64,000 nt of DNA from Tillus elongatus (Eukaryota > Arthropoda > Insecta > Coleoptera > Cleridae). The notes under the pieces were generated by a model. The model had not been told where the DNA came from. It worked only from the letters and a program-made list of their open reading frames with translations, and searched no databases. The DNA lies in assembly GCA_964006375.1 (NCBI GenBank), contig OZ023270.1:70223082-70287081 (forward strand), in the 5' to 3' direction. The position numbers and the translations under genes were made by a program. Below are positions 25,295 through 38,187 of the stretch, piece after piece. The first letter of the stretch is position 1. Each line of letters begins with the position of its first letter.

Positions 25295-26860
25295 TAGCAT
25301 GGTATCCATCTTCTTCTTTCGGTGCGGTGCCTGTCTTCAGGCGTGGGCTATCTCCATGACGATTTAATTGAATTGGTCTCTATCTTTCGCTGCTCGGAAT
25401 AGCTGTTCCACTCCCAGTCCTGTCCAATTTCTGATGTTCCGTAACCATATATTTTTGCGCCCTATCGATCTTCTGCCCTTAACCTTTCCCTGGATAATCA
25501 GGCGAGGGATGTGATATTTAGGGCCTCGTATTATGTGTCTGAAATAACTAGCCTTTCTTATTTTTATGGTGTTTAGAAGTTCTCGACTCTTATTCAGCTG
25601 TCTGAGTACCTCTTTATTACTAGTATGTGCAGTCCAAGGAATTTTTAGGATTCTCCGGTACCATCACATCTCAAACGCTTCTATTTTATTCATGGTGTCA
25701 ACTTTAAGCGTCCATGTCTCACATCCGTACAAGAGAATGCTCCATACGTAACAGCGGAGTGTTCTTACCGCGTATGAACTGTGAGGTTTCTGTCAGTGAG
25801 AGTTGGTTTCCATTTGCTAAATGCCCTACGTGCCATTTTAGTCCTCGCTTTCACCTCTTCGTCGCATGTTATTTCATTGTTTAGCCAGCTACCCAAATAC
25901 TCGAAATGTTGTACCAGTTCGATGTTGTCTCCGTTGATTGTAATCGGAATTGGTTCTATGTTTATTTTACCTACGATCATCCATTTTGTTTTTGATGTTT
26001 ATATTGATGCCCTATCTTCGACCAACCTCATATACTCTATCCAGCAGTATTTGCAAGCCTTCCATGCTCTCCGCAATGATGGCAGTGTCATCTGCGTATC
26101 TTACGTTGTTTATAATTTCACCACCTATCTTTACTCCTTCTGTCCTGCCATATAAAGCCCCCCGAAATATGTTCTCTGAATAAAGGTTGAACTCACTCAT
26201 TTGTTCGTTGCCAATATTGTGTTCACATTTGGTATATAATCTGTTGAGGAGTATCTCTAAGAGTATTTTCAAAGTGTGACTCATTAGCCTAATTAATCGG
26301 AAGTCATTACACCTGCTAGCTTTGTTGGTTTTGGGTAGGGAGATGAAGATCGATTTCCGCCAGTCGCTGGGAAGTTTTCCGGTTTGGTAGACTTGGTCGA
26401 AGAATGCCGTTAAAACAGATATGCTTTCGTCATCCAGTAGTTTTATTAGTTCTATGGGAGTTTCGTCGGGTCCTGGAGTTTTTCTTGCCTTTGATTGGTG
26501 TATTGCTTTTTGAACTTCGGATTTGAGAATGTTTGGTCCGTGTTCATATAACCAGTCAGTAGATTCTCTGGCGTTTCGCGGGTCTTGTCTTCGAACAGTT
26601 GTTGGATATACTGTTGCCATTCATTACTCTGATCTTCTTTTGTTAACAGTGCCTTTCCACTCTCGCTGTGCAGTACTGTTGTGTTTTTTCTTCTGTATAT
26701 GCCAGAATGTTCCTTTAGCTTTTTATGTAAATTAAAGTCATCATGTATGGATTGAAGATGTTAGATTTGTCTGCAGGATTCTCTGAGCCATATTTCCTTT
26801 GCTTCCTTAATTTTTTTTGCGTATTATATTGTGCACTCTCTTGTATTCGCTATGATTCAA
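25295..26860 (-). pseudogene. RTE-like LINE copy 1, internally deleted
   Basis: Minus strand. The linker (KIKEAKEIWLR near 26810) is followed by SKARKTPGPDETPIELIKLL, LPSDWRKSIFISLPK, LIRLMSHTLKILLEI and IGNEQM, then a jump to FNLYSENIF, GVKIGGEIINNVRYADDTAI, FEYLGSWLN and, in other frames to about 25300, YVWSILLYGCETWTL and KGRRSIGRK. The sequence between IGNEQ and the FNLYSE motif (about 100 residues with palm A and the GVRQGC motif) is deleted near 26200. The 3' end has an AAGAAGAAGATGG-like tail typical of this group. Frameshifts and the deletion make it non-functional. Confidence 0.8.
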
Positions 26861-27793
26861 TATCATTGTTGTATCATATCATGGATACCATGGCAATGGA
26901 GAAAAGCGACAATCGACAGGAATTTTACATGTTTGCATAACGTTGTGAATTTAGGAAGAAATAATAATATGTATAATTAAACAAAAAAGGCCGATAATGT
27001 ATAATAGAGGAAAAAATTAATTAAAGAATCCTATTTAATTAAAAATTCTGGTACGAAAGTTATTATTGAGGGAAAATATAAAACATAAACTGAAAATTAA
27101 GAAATTAGTAAATTGTTACATGGTTTTGAATTGAGTTAGAGAGTATTAATGATTTGATCAATATATTTGGCAGGAAAAGAATTTAAAAAGCAAAATAAAA
27201 GTAGACATTTTGTAATCAAAACAGAACACAGGTTTTGGCGCTAGGTGTGTTTTAAAACTACTTACAGAGTATTTTGAAACCACTACTTTATAGATATTGA
27301 GAGTCCGACTAAGCAGCTTAATATTATAGGTAGGTGTATATAATATGTTATAACCAGGTACTTGATTTTTAATTATCATAAGAGGTAGATTTATTTTAAT
27401 CGCTACATTTTCTGAAATACAGAGTATTATGTAAAAACATAAAACGGTTATCCAAAGCTTAAACAACACTTAAAAAACCAAAACACGCACAACTATGATT
27501 GTTACCTGTACACATTTAAAACATATTACACCTACATTAAACAAAAAGGCGAGGGTATACAAAATAAAACAAAAGAAACAATATACATTTTAATACACAA
27601 ATATTTACAAAAATATACAACACGCAGATTAGATGGAATAAGTAGAAGCAAAATAAAATCTGGTATGTCAAAATTAGAAGCATGTTACATTCGGATGGAG
27701 TTTTTGAGCAGTTTTTTGTAACATCTTATTAAATTATCTTATTATGCAACACAAGCCTCAGACTTATTGATAGACATTATGTATGATTTATGG

Positions 27794-27801
<8 letters not shown>
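26861..27801. other. Unassigned AT-rich DNA
   Basis: No recognised gene; the open frame at 27158-27469 (minus) lacks known motifs. Confidence 0.35.

Positions 27802-27882
<81 letters not shown>
27802..27882. repeat. (TA)n microsatellite, left of inverted-repeat unit
   Basis: About 40 TA units. Confidence 0.95.
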
Positions 27883-27886
<4 letters not shown>

Positions 27887-28106
27887 CAAAACATTGTGGG
27901 AAAGCCTTCAGTTGCAAAATAAAACTCTTTATTAAAAACCGAGCTTGGTTTTTCATAATTAGTTATAGTAAAACTCACGTTAGATCCTTGAGAATGGAAT
28001 AAACTTTTCCGAAAGCTCGGTTTTTAATAAAGAGTTTTATTTTGAAACTGACGGCTTTCCAACATTTTTTTAAGTAAATAACACTATTACCGTCACGAAA
28101 ACTTAA

Positions 28107-28109
<3 letters not shown>
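27883..28109 (+). mobile_element. 227-bp inverted-repeat unit with hammerhead-like architecture
   Basis: Arms of about 60 bp: aaaataaaactctttattaa then aaaaccgagctt on the left, aagctcggtttttaataaag then agttttatttt on the right, with tgggaaagcc/ggctttcca further out. On the plus strand CCGAGCTT pairs with AAGCTCGG directly after GAAA (stem III with a UU cleavage-site position). GGAA/TTCC forms a 4-bp stem II between TTGAGAAT and GAAA, and GG/CC could close stem I. The 5' core is CTTGAGAA rather than CTGANGA. Non-coding; flanked by TA arrays on both sides. Confidence 0.55.

Positions 28110-28184
<75 letters not shown>
28110..28184. repeat. (TA)n microsatellite, right of inverted-repeat unit
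   Basis: About 37 TA units. Confidence 0.95.
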
Positions 28185-28479
28185 TGATTAGTTCTTCGGT
28201 GCTCTAACTAGGAAAGCACAGCTTTTCAAACTAAGTACTAGTTTATGGCAACTAACTATATTCTGACCATAAACACACCCACTATTTTATTTCTCTATTA
28301 CCAAATGTCTATAAAACTATAGTTGACTTTTCGCCTTCTATTATCGCGTTTCCGCACTAACTCTCACTCATTTTCTGCCTGACTACTACATTTGCCGCTC
28401 GGTTGTTTAAACCGTCTATGGTACTTCCAGATATCGGGTCTGATATGGCGGCGACAATGGCTATCTGCTTTGCCATCCA

Positions 28480-29579
28480 TTTTCCAAGTTGCAGCTCGAC
28501 TTAAGTTTCACAAAATACCAGGATCGGATCATCGCTGGCTGCATTAGCTATGTACACTCTATCTGGCTCTCTAACTTGCCATGTTGGCACCATGTGGCGG
28601 TAAATTTATCGTTATAGGTGTCGTCTGGTGTCGACGTCATTTGGGTCTTATTGCCGCTTAAGTCAACGACGAGAGCGCTGCCAGAATTTCTAACCTGAGA
28701 AACGGTTATCATGTGAACTTCTCTTTCTCCCATGCGCCAGATGACGGTGATCTTAGAGCCCAACATTCGTTCCTTATATATCCTACCTTGCCGCAGTTCC
28801 AGCAACCTAAGGCATTTGTACAGTGAGCACTTATTGGGTCCCTATGACATGTAGGCTTCATCTGTTCTACTATTGTCTTTAGTAGCTGCACGACCTCGCT
28901 GAAATTTATTTTATTTTCTTCTCGGACTTTGAGAATGCGAACTCCACAGGGTTTTCTGACGCTTATTTTGCCGCATCGAACTCCAAGGAAGGTGCCAAAC
29001 CATCGTTCAAGTTTATGTGTCGCTATCTTTGTTGCAGCAACAGCTGGTTTAAAAATTCCATCGGAGCTATGAAGTAGGCTAATCGCGTTAGTCAGGCAAC
29101 GCTGGGCTGAAAATGTTGAAAACTTGCACTTGCTTCCTGACAACGATTTTTCAATTCGATACCGCTGTTGTAAATTCTGGTCGCCAAACTTCATCTCTAG
29201 TTGATGTCTGATGCTGTCAAAACTGTACTCTTTTTCCATGGATTCACATCTAGAGTGTCTCCTCTGAGAGCTGCAATCAACTAAATCGCTTTCTCTTTCT
29301 CTCGGCCCAACCATTTATTATAGCAGTGGATTCGAGCTGGATTAGATCAGTAATCCATGGTACTGGGCCATCAAATGCGGAGGAGGCACTTGTTCTTAGG
29401 GCGGAGCTATCTTCGAGTTTGATGTTTCACTTGGCTAGGGTATCATATTTCTATTCCAGAGATTGCATTTTATGTTGTACTTCCGCTTGCATACTCAGTA
29501 GCTTGTCATATACATCGTCACTGATAGATATTATTTGACTCTCAACTTGTTGAAAGATGTCGTATTTTACTTGCTTCAT
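28480..29579 (-). pseudogene. Gag remnant of an LTR-type retrotransposon
   Basis: The minus strand from an ATG at 29579 encodes a coiled-coil-like start (MKQVKYDIFQQVESQI), broken by a TAG near 29450, then resumes with DSIRHQLEMKFGDQNLQQRY, a signature of insect Gypsy-type Gag capsid regions, and later CWNCGKVGYIRNEC. The last is a CCHC zinc knuckle with the His replaced by Tyr. The frame shifts near 28750 (28548-28805 continues in another frame). No protease, reverse transcriptase or clear LTR was found, so this is a Gag-only fragment. Confidence 0.6.
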
Positions 29580-29721
29580 ACTTTGTCCACATATAAATTA
29601 ATATTCTGCTGGCTTGTTCTCGCAGAATTTTCTGGGTTTCTTTAGTCTCTTTTTTCTGCTTCTTTATCTCTTTCTGGCTTCTTATGGACGTATACCATCG
29701 GCCAAAAACATTTTTGTGTGC
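29580..29721. other. Unassigned junction
   Basis: Short stretch between the gag pseudogene and Rep2 copy 2; no LTR boundary visible. Confidence 0.25.
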
Positions 29722-30535
29722 TTAAACGCCGCAAAAAGTGTTGAAACATATAGAAAACATTATTTGGGAACGCATTTTTTTTGGTCTGTATGTCTCTCTG
29801 TTTGCAGCCGCGATAATCTTAGAACGAATTGAGATGTCGTCTTCAAATTTGGTACCCAGTGAGCACCTGACAAACGCAAGATTCGGATTTTTTTTTGGAT
29901 AAAATCGCCTCAGGGGGTAGGGGATGATGGGGGGTGATTTGGCGAAAATTGCCATTATTTTCGTTCAAAGTCGAGTAATATAACGTTTTAGGGTTTGTTT
30001 ATTAGATAACTTTCAATTTCATCAAACAGCTGATATTCGGTGCTGAATTTAAATTAGGGGTGGAATGCGTGGGGGTCGTATATCGGTAATAACAGTTTCA
30101 ATTATTTTTTTTTGCTAAGAAGGCATAAAGACTTAAAACATGCAGAAAACTCGATTCTGGTACGAACATTTTTTTGTCTGTCGGTCTGCCTCCTTAAACG
30201 TCTGTCTATTAGTAGACGCCATAGAATGGTGATATCATCTTCCAATTTGGTAACTAGTTGGCACCCGACAAAGGAACGCTTCGAAGTGTTTTTGGGTAAG
30301 ATCGCTTCGGGGGGTAGGGGATAAATGAGGGGTGGCTTGGTGAAAATTGATATTTTTTCGTTAAAACTCGAACAATGTAACGTTTCAGAAGTTTATGGGT
30401 ACAGGAATACGAGTATTTTCTTTATGGCCAGGTCTTGGATCCTAAATTCACTTTATGAGAATCTGTTTCTGGGGAGAGTAGATCATCACAGCTATATGGA
30501 AGTTATGATTTAATTTGCATAACTATTTTTACCAT
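29722..30535 (+). repeat. Rep2 repeat copy 2
   Basis: Colinear with 22196-23005, with the same internal duplication. Landmarks include aaatttggtacccagtgagc, gagtaatataacgttttagg, gtctgtcggtctgcctcc, ggcacccgacaaaggaacgc and agaagtttatgggtacagga. The two copies are similar in length, suggesting a defined unit of about 800 bp. Confidence 0.6.
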
Positions 30536-33500
30536 GCAATTGGGTGTATATCGTTGGCTAACAGATATTGTTATTTTTATTATTAGTATCTAAATTGAAA
30601 ATTTTCATCAAATTAAAAATCCAGATTTTACAAGCTTAAAAGGGATATTTAGTAATTATGTCAAACGAGTTAAAGGAAACGTGAAAATTTAATTTAAAAA
30701 ACTCCAGTGCTAATCTCCATCATGATTTTAATAGAGCAACTTCAACAGTGTCTCTGATTTTCATTCAAAGATCAACGAAAAGCAACCATGCCGCTTGCCT
30801 TCAAGCCAAACGAGCTATATAGATGCATCTATAGCGAATTGCATATTACAATTTTAAACGTACCATTGACGCCAGAATGTAACTTTACTTGTACATAACT
30901 TTACAGTGAACAGTCACAGTCTGCTCACTGGTAACTAAACATAAAGTAATATTTCGGATTTTTAATAGTCGAGACAGAGAAGCTGTGTGGTCTTTGATAT
31001 GGCAAATCGATTAATGACAGATCCGTATGCTTTTAATGTCCTTCTTGATTATTAAACACGATGTTCGTGTCGTTTTAGAAAGACAAATAAACCGTCTGTA
31101 TCTTCTCTCGCTGTTGATTTTCTTTGGATGATAATTAGTATCAGATGGGACGTGAGTCGTTCTTCGAGGAAGAAGAATGATTTACGTTATCATTGGTTTC
31201 GGAGATAATTTAATGGAATACCATATGTGCACTATTGGCTCATTTGTTCCGAATATGTATCAAAGACAAATACAGGATGGTTAACGCAACACGTCATTAG
31301 ACATTTTCTCACTTATAATAGAAATTTTAGCAATCTAGCATTTACATAACCGATGTTTATGTATACAGGGTGTGCCAATTAAAACTTCCCACCTGGAGAA
31401 TGTCTGAAATAAGAAAAATTTAGAAAAAGCCAAGAGAGATCGTCTGTGTTTTCAAGGCGGACACATGATGGCGTAAGTTTTCGTATCTTGGAACCTACCT
31501 CTTAGGCAGGGGCGTAAAGTACCCTGCGACGCACTTTCTTTTATACCAGATGACAATGCTCAAATAATTCCCAATCTATTCACAAACCTAATTTGTCATT
31601 GGCATAAGCTAAGTTACCGGGAAGTTAGAGGGCCGCCAGCTTTTACACAGTGGAGATGGGCGTGGGTCAAAATAAGATGTTAACTAGGGGCGCCACTTGA
31701 TTGTTTAACCTCCACTCCCGGATATTCTAGTAAGATGTTCACTAATATGCTTCCTTGCACAGATCCAACACAACCAAGAATTCTTGGATCACCCTGGCAA
31801 CTATAGCCAACCACAATCGAGCACAGGAAGCCGCAATTTATTAAAGTTTAAATAAAATAATTCAGTTTGATTTTAGCAAATTTAACAGATGTGAATATTT
31901 AAAACTTTAGCTTATCAAGATTGTCTCTCTTATCACTCTATTCTTTATCACAAAACGGAAAATTCTTACTTGAAATTCCTGGACTTCTAGGCCATAAAAT
32001 TACCAACAATTTCTACACCAAACTAGGGCCTTTAAGGGTACGGAACTGCAACCACGGAAACAATGCAACAAACGGTAAGGCAATGCAACAACGGAAAGCG
32101 AAGACCTCCTCACTGAGATCCTAATTCATAAATCCCAGATTTCACAGCTGACGGAAATTATCGTTGCTCTTGACTAGCACATAAAAACTCCATTTAACTC
32201 AATATCCATACTTCGTTCGGTACATGAAAATTCGCCATTCCATGCGAGACTTATTTCACTCAAAACTCTCCTATGATACGTGAATTTGCCAAAGGTACTC
32301 TCCAACACAAGAGTTGCCCAATACAAAAACTTTCTACCCAATACTAGAGCTTTTCTATCCGGTACTAGAATCGCCCAGCACAAGAATGGCCCAACACAAG
32401 AAATTTTCTATCCAGCACAAGAACTGGCCGATACAAGAATCTCTCTATCCGGTACAGGGATTTCTGCCTAACACAAAAACTGCCCAGCACAAGAATTGCC
32501 CAATACTAGAACCCTAAAAACAATAAGTAACGGAATGCTAGAGGTGTTATAGTTACGAGAGATGATGATTTCTTACCTCCAAAGAGGGCATACGAAACTC
32601 CAACAACGTGACAAGATCAAAGTGGTCCTTATATCTCCTCAAACGGGTATCTCTACAGTCTTCAACACCAAATCCATAAATTACGATATCACCAAAAGAC
32701 TGCAGATATTTTCTGAGTGCAATTAAATCCACTATGGGGATAATTAATATCCAAATTGCTTCTCAGAAAGAACCACGTGTTAACTCCAACTACTACCAAC
32801 GATATCTCTCTCGAACCTTCCGGAATATTCGCATCTCCTACCTGACAGCCGGTAGCGCTGTCGTTCGCTCTCACTTCATCCCATACGTCCCCAGCCATCT
32901 ATCGTTCTCAACATGCGGACCATTCTCGAACCACCAACATTCTTAACCACAACGCAGGCGCGGCCGCCGACAAGATATACCAGGGGTAGTACAAAGAGAA
33001 ATGATTTACGAAAGATCTCAATGTCATTCAGTATACGAGGGATAGCCAGAAGAAATAACCATGATCGTCGCCAATAATTCTCTGTTTAAAGCAGAGGAGG
33101 AACCACACATACACCCAAACTAGCCTAGCTGTTTAGCTATTCAATTTATACTGTTGCAACCCTTAACTTTTAAACTGTACCCTTTGTTGAGGGACATTTC
33201 ATTTGAGAGCTTTCTCAATTCTGCTCACGACAAGATACGACTTTTTAAATTTTGATTTGGTGATGACAATAAAATGATCAATTAAAAAATGAGACAAAAT
33301 ATCAATGAATGAAAGAATCTTATTTAATTAAATGTTCAAATTGTTTTCCTTCCACTGACATACAATTATAAAATCTTTGCTCCAACTCCGAACGAATATT
33401 TCTAACCATTCTTGCGTTATAGGACGACTTTTTTAAACAATTTCCCCATATACATATTTTCTTTTATAATTTGCCGTGCGTCTCTTAATAAGCTCTATCA

Positions 33501-33627
33501 ATTCAACTTTCTTACCTGTTTTGCTTTAAATAAGATAAGTAAATATCCCGCAAGCTCATCACAAAGTCGATTGAATACCAATTTGTGAAAATGGTTTATA
33601 CAAAAATAATTAGCTTGTTCTACAAGA
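30536..33627. other. Long stretch without recognised genes
   Basis: About 3 kb, relatively GC-richer in 31.4-33.1 kb. It holds a lone TACAGGGTG-like end at 31366-31390 (acagggtgtgccaattaaaa) without a found partner, and the minisatellite at 32299-32512. Short frames on both strands lack recognisable motifs. It may include an LTR or a decayed element I cannot identify. Confidence 0.35.
32299..32512. repeat. Degenerate minisatellite, 16-21 bp units
   Basis: About eleven units of the type cccaacacaagaattg, some extended by tttcta and starting tccggtactag. The extra 4-5 bases alternate irregularly, suggesting two unit lengths mixed by slippage or unequal exchange. Confidence 0.7.
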
Positions 33628-34850
33628 ATCGGTTTTAGGAGTGGTATGGGCACAAGAGAAGCGCTGTTTAGCCTACAAGTGTTGTGCCAGAAGTGTTACG
33701 ATCAACACAGGGACACCTTTCTCTGTTTTTTCGACTTTGAGAAGGCCTTCGACCGAGTGAAGCATCCAAAATTGATAGACGCCCTACGAAATATATTTCG
33801 TATATTTCTAGACCTATAGTCTAGATGGCAAGAGCTTAACATTAATCAAAAACTTATACCGGTAGCAAGTGGCCAAAATTCGAATAGAGGGCGAAACTTC
33901 TAACAGCATAAATATTGGGAAAGGAGTAAGACAGGGATGCGTATTGTCACCCATGTTGTTTAATCTGTATTTCGAGCTTCTGTTCAAAGAGGCTCTTGAG
34001 AAAGTTAATGACGGTATAAAAGTAAATGGCGTTCAGATAAACACTATTAGATACGCTGACGACACCGTATTAATGGCAGATACGGATCACGGCTTACAAA
34101 ATATTCTAGATCAGCTAAATCAGACATGATGGGATTTTGGAATGCGGATCAACGAGACGAAACCGAAAATAATGGTAATGCAGAGAAGACAGAATGTACC
34201 TATACCCTTCATTATAAATACTAACATATTACAACAGGTCAACCATTATAAATACTTGGGATGCTGGATAGACAGCCAGTTAAACCCAGAAAAAGAAATA
34301 AATTTCAGAATTGCGCAAGCCAAAAGCAACTTTACAAAAATACGAAGCCTTCTAACCTAAGATTAAGGTTAGAAAAATTCTACATATGGTCAGTCCTTCT
34401 GTATGGACTAGAGACATGGACCTTAAAAATAACGAGCATGAATAAACTGGAAGTTTTCGAGATGTGGGTCTATCGGCTCATACTAAAAATACCATGGACA
34501 GCAAGAGTGCGAAATGAAGATGTATTACGCAAAGTGAATAGAGACCTTCTCCTGGTTGTCAAGCGGAGGAAGACAGCATATCTGGGCCATTTATTGCGCA
34601 ATCCCAAATATTATATACCTCAGCTCATAATTAAAGGTAAAATAGAGGGGAAAAGAAGTGTGGGCAGAAAGAAACTGTCATGGCTGAGAAACATACGATA
34701 TTGGACAGCTCTGGGATTTGAGGACTTGATGAGAGCGGCGGAGCATAGAGAGGAGTTTGCTGTTGTAGTCGCCAACCTCCATTGGTGGAGATGGCACCCA
34801 AAGAAGAACAAGAATGACAACTGTGCACAACAGTATTTTTATTGATCGTC
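33628..34850 (+). pseudogene. RTE-like LINE copy 2, 5'-truncated
   Basis: Begins in the RT with GFRSGMGTREALF and palm A FFDFEKAFDRVKHP (about 33631-33775). In another frame follow GKGVRQGCVLSPMLFNLYFE, INTIRYADDTVLMAD (33869-34129, ending in a TGA at 34127), HYKYLGCWIDS (34142-34360), and after a further frameshift FYIWSVLLYGLETWTLK, VYRLILKIPWTARVRNE, LGHLLRNPKYYIP and KGKIEGKRSVGRKK (34261-34845). The 3' end has cccaaagaagaacaagaatg, an RTE-type terminus. The same family as 25.3-26.9 kb, but not nearly identical. It retains both catalytic Asp motifs, but stops and frameshifts break the frame. Confidence 0.8.
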
Positions 34851-34960
34851 ATCCTGAGCAAAACATTTCGCATCGGTAGGTCCTGGACTTAAGGCATGCG
34901 TTTTGGGAAACTGGATCTGTTGCACACAGAAATGCATCAACTTCCGCAGGTGGTACATGA

Positions 34961-37277
34961 TTATTTTTTATTATTTTTTTAATTTCAGCAACACACCATG
35001 AGGGCTTACAGCCTAAATACTATCGTACCATGGGTGTTGACAAGGAGGAAAGAGGCAGCTTGTGAATTCTGGACTTGAAGGTCTGGAGGTTCGGAGGAGA
35101 AGGAAAAACATGTGCCGGCAAGGAATTCCACAACTTGGAAGTCCTCGGGACAAAAGAGCGGGCATAACAAGATGCTCTATGTCTGGTGACCTGGACAGTA
35201 AAAAGGTGCATTCGCTCTGTTCCCCTGGTAAATCTGTTGGGGGCAGCAGGTGGGGGAACTATGGAGGAAAGCTCCTCTGAGCAGTGCCCGTGCAGATATC
35301 TATAAAAGAGAGAGAGAGGTCACCAACGTCACTGCGGTGGGCAAGGGATGGCAGCATTTGGGTGAGAATAGCGTCACCGATGAGACGTAGAGCTCTCTTT
35401 TGAATTGAGTCCAGGATAGCAAGTGTAGAAGCGGCAGCGGCACCCCAGATGTGAGAGCAGTATTCGAGGTTTGGCCTTATTTGTGAAGTATATAAGGTAT
35501 AGAGATTAGCTGGTGAAAAGTATTTGCGAGCCCGGAAGAGGAAACCTAATTTCTGAGCAGCCGCTTCTGCAATTGATGTGACATGTTGGTGCCAATTGAG
35601 ATTTCGATCCACAGAAATGCCAACAAGTGAAAATGACTCATTACTTTGAATAACTTGATTGTACATTGTGTTGGGTCTAGGGCTGGTGTATCTCTTGTGA
35701 GAAAGAAAGCAAGACTTAGTTTTGGCGGGGTTGAATTGTACAAGATTTCTACTTCCCCAGTCTAATATTTTTTGGAGATCCACGGAGACATAACCCTCCA
35801 TGAGTCTGCGATCCTCATCTAATTGGGCTAAAGAGACAGGCTTAGAATATTGTATATTTGAATGGAGGGTGCTGACGTCCGCGTAGCTGTAAACTGGGTT
35901 GGATGCGCTCGAGAGGAGGTCATTGATGTGGAGAAGAAACAAAGTAGGGGCTAAAGCTGAACCTTGAGGAACTCCTGCATTAATTGGATACAGTTTAGAG
36001 GAATGGCCATCCACAACAACCGATATGCTCCTGTTGGAGAGGAAATTTGCTGTCCACATACAGAGTTTTGGTAGTAGGCCATAGGCCGGAAGTTTATTAA
36101 GCAGTGCTGCGTGCCAGACCTGGTCGAATGCTTTGGATATGTCTAGAGCAACAATCTGGGATTCACCGTGTTGTTCCATATACTTGTTCCAAGAATGGGT
36201 GACAAAGGACAGGAGGTCGGCAGTCGATCTGCGCTGACGGAATCCATACTACCTGTCGTGGATTAGACTTTGTTTTTCAAGAAATTTTAGTAATTCGGTG
36301 TTTATATACTTTTCCATCACTTTGGAGACGACTGAAAGGAGAGAAATAGGCCTGTAGTTGCTGGGAAGCGCTTTGGATCCTTTCTTGTGGGTGGGTTGGA
36401 CTCGAGCAGTTTTCCAGTTACTAGGGAATATGCCTTTATTATAAGATATCTGAAACAGACGAGTCAGGACAGGAGCAAGCTCTGGTGCGCATTTTTTGAG
36501 AACAATTGCTGGGATCTCGTCAAGGCCAGTGGCTTTCCTGGTATTAAGAGAAGAGAGCATCTTTCGTACCTTTTTAGTTTTGAAAATGATATCCGTCATT
36601 TTATGCGCGACATTGGGGACTGTTAGTGGTTGAACATTTGGAGGTGGGTTGAGAGTAGAATTGCCGGCGAACAACGAAGCAAAAAGTTCAGCCTTGTCCA
36701 GGGCGGTAGAAACAATTTCATCCCCTGAGACAAGAGGTGGGAACGTGCTTTTGCAGAAATTATTCCCAATAGATTTAGCAAGAGTCCAGAAGGGTTTTCC
36801 GGAGCTTAAGAGGACTTTGTTTTTGATGTGGTTATTAAACGAGCTTTTTGCCTCAGTAAGAATGGTGACCTCGGGTTGCATTGCGCAGGAAGCAGTGGCC
36901 ATGCCGTGGTCTAAGCGACCAAGGGGGGCGGTGACTGATATGTTATAGCAGTCAGGATATGTAGTAAGAAGGAGATCCAAGGGATTTAAGCTGTGTGTTG
37001 GGATGCGAGGAAAGTAAGTAGGTTGCTGAACCATTTTGGCTAAAGAATTGCTGACTGCAAAGGCCTCCGCTGTTCTTCCTTTTGGATCGGTTTTTGAAGA
37101 TCCTAGCCATTCCTTATTATGGACATTGAAGTCACCAAGAATAGTGACCTCGGAGGAAGGATATTCAGAAATCAGGTAGTCGGTTTTTTCAGAAAGGTAG
37201 TCAAAGAGCTGGACAAGTTGTTGTCAGAAGGTGACCGGTAAATGCAACAGATGAATTTAGTTGCAGCCCTGAGAGAC
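34961..37277 (-). pseudogene. CR1/L2-like LINE copy C, 5'-truncated
   Basis: Minus strand; begins in the endonuclease (RSPS-equivalent near 37240) and runs to an A-rich 3' tail at 34961-34990. Main frame 37034-35259: MVQQPTYFPRIPTHS, RLDHGMATAS (SDH box changed), FRTRP-region linker, ARVQPTHKKGSKALPSNYRP, a TAG at about 36246-36248 replacing the Gln of the DTQYGF motif, ALDISKAFDQVWH, GVPQGSALAPTLF and YADVST in place of the catalytic YADDST. A two-base CT gain in a CT run (35307-35319) shifts the frame before the last block, which continues at 35211-35020. Inactive. Confidence 0.88.
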
Positions 37278-37534
37278 TCAATATGTAAAACTGCTAGCTT
37301 TTATATTAAATACATTTATATTCACACAGCATGATTTATGAGAGCAATGCGAGGTAAAATAGTAGGACATTGAGAAATAAGAAAAGCTTTGTGGAGTGAA
37401 AAATATTATAACATTGTGAGATGTACGACAGGGTCGCCATCTCAGTGCGGAACCAGGTAGTATAGCCTTACATGAAAAATATTAACAAATAATTGATTTT
37501 CATAGAAAACTTCGTTTCTCAATAAAAAAAAGTT
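37278..37534. other. Unassigned DNA
   Basis: Short spacer between LINE copy C and a TA-core element; no features. Confidence 0.3.
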
Positions 37535-38090
37535 CGGGACGCAGCAAGTGCGTTATAGTAGTAATTATTTATTAAATGCTTCAAATTTGAATAACTCAAC
37601 TTTCTATAAACTTAGAAAGTTGAATTTTGGTACGTAGTAAGACCTTTCCCAAAGAAACATATTTATCAAATTTCATTAAAATAGCTTTGTAATATTCAGA
37701 GAAAAAAAATTTTCTTTAAAAAAACTAATTTGGGAAAACACAATTTTCGATAAACTTAGAAAGTTGAATTTTGGTACGTAGTAAGACCTTTCCCAAAGAA
37801 ACATATTCGCCAAATTTCATTAAAATATCTTTGTAATATTCGAAAAAAAAAATCAAATTTGGAAAAACTCAATTTTCTATAAACTTAGAAAGTTGTATTT
37901 TGGCACATAGTAAGGCCTTACGCAAGACATAATATCCACAAAATTTAATTAAAATAGCTTTGTAATTTTTGGAGACAATTTTTTTTCGAAAGAAAACTCA
38001 AATTTTTCCGGGAAAACCTAGTCTGACTTTCTTGGCTAACGAACTCATACAAGCCATATATAAAAGAAAGGCACTTGCCGAGTTTCATCG

Positions 38091-38187
<97 letters not shown>

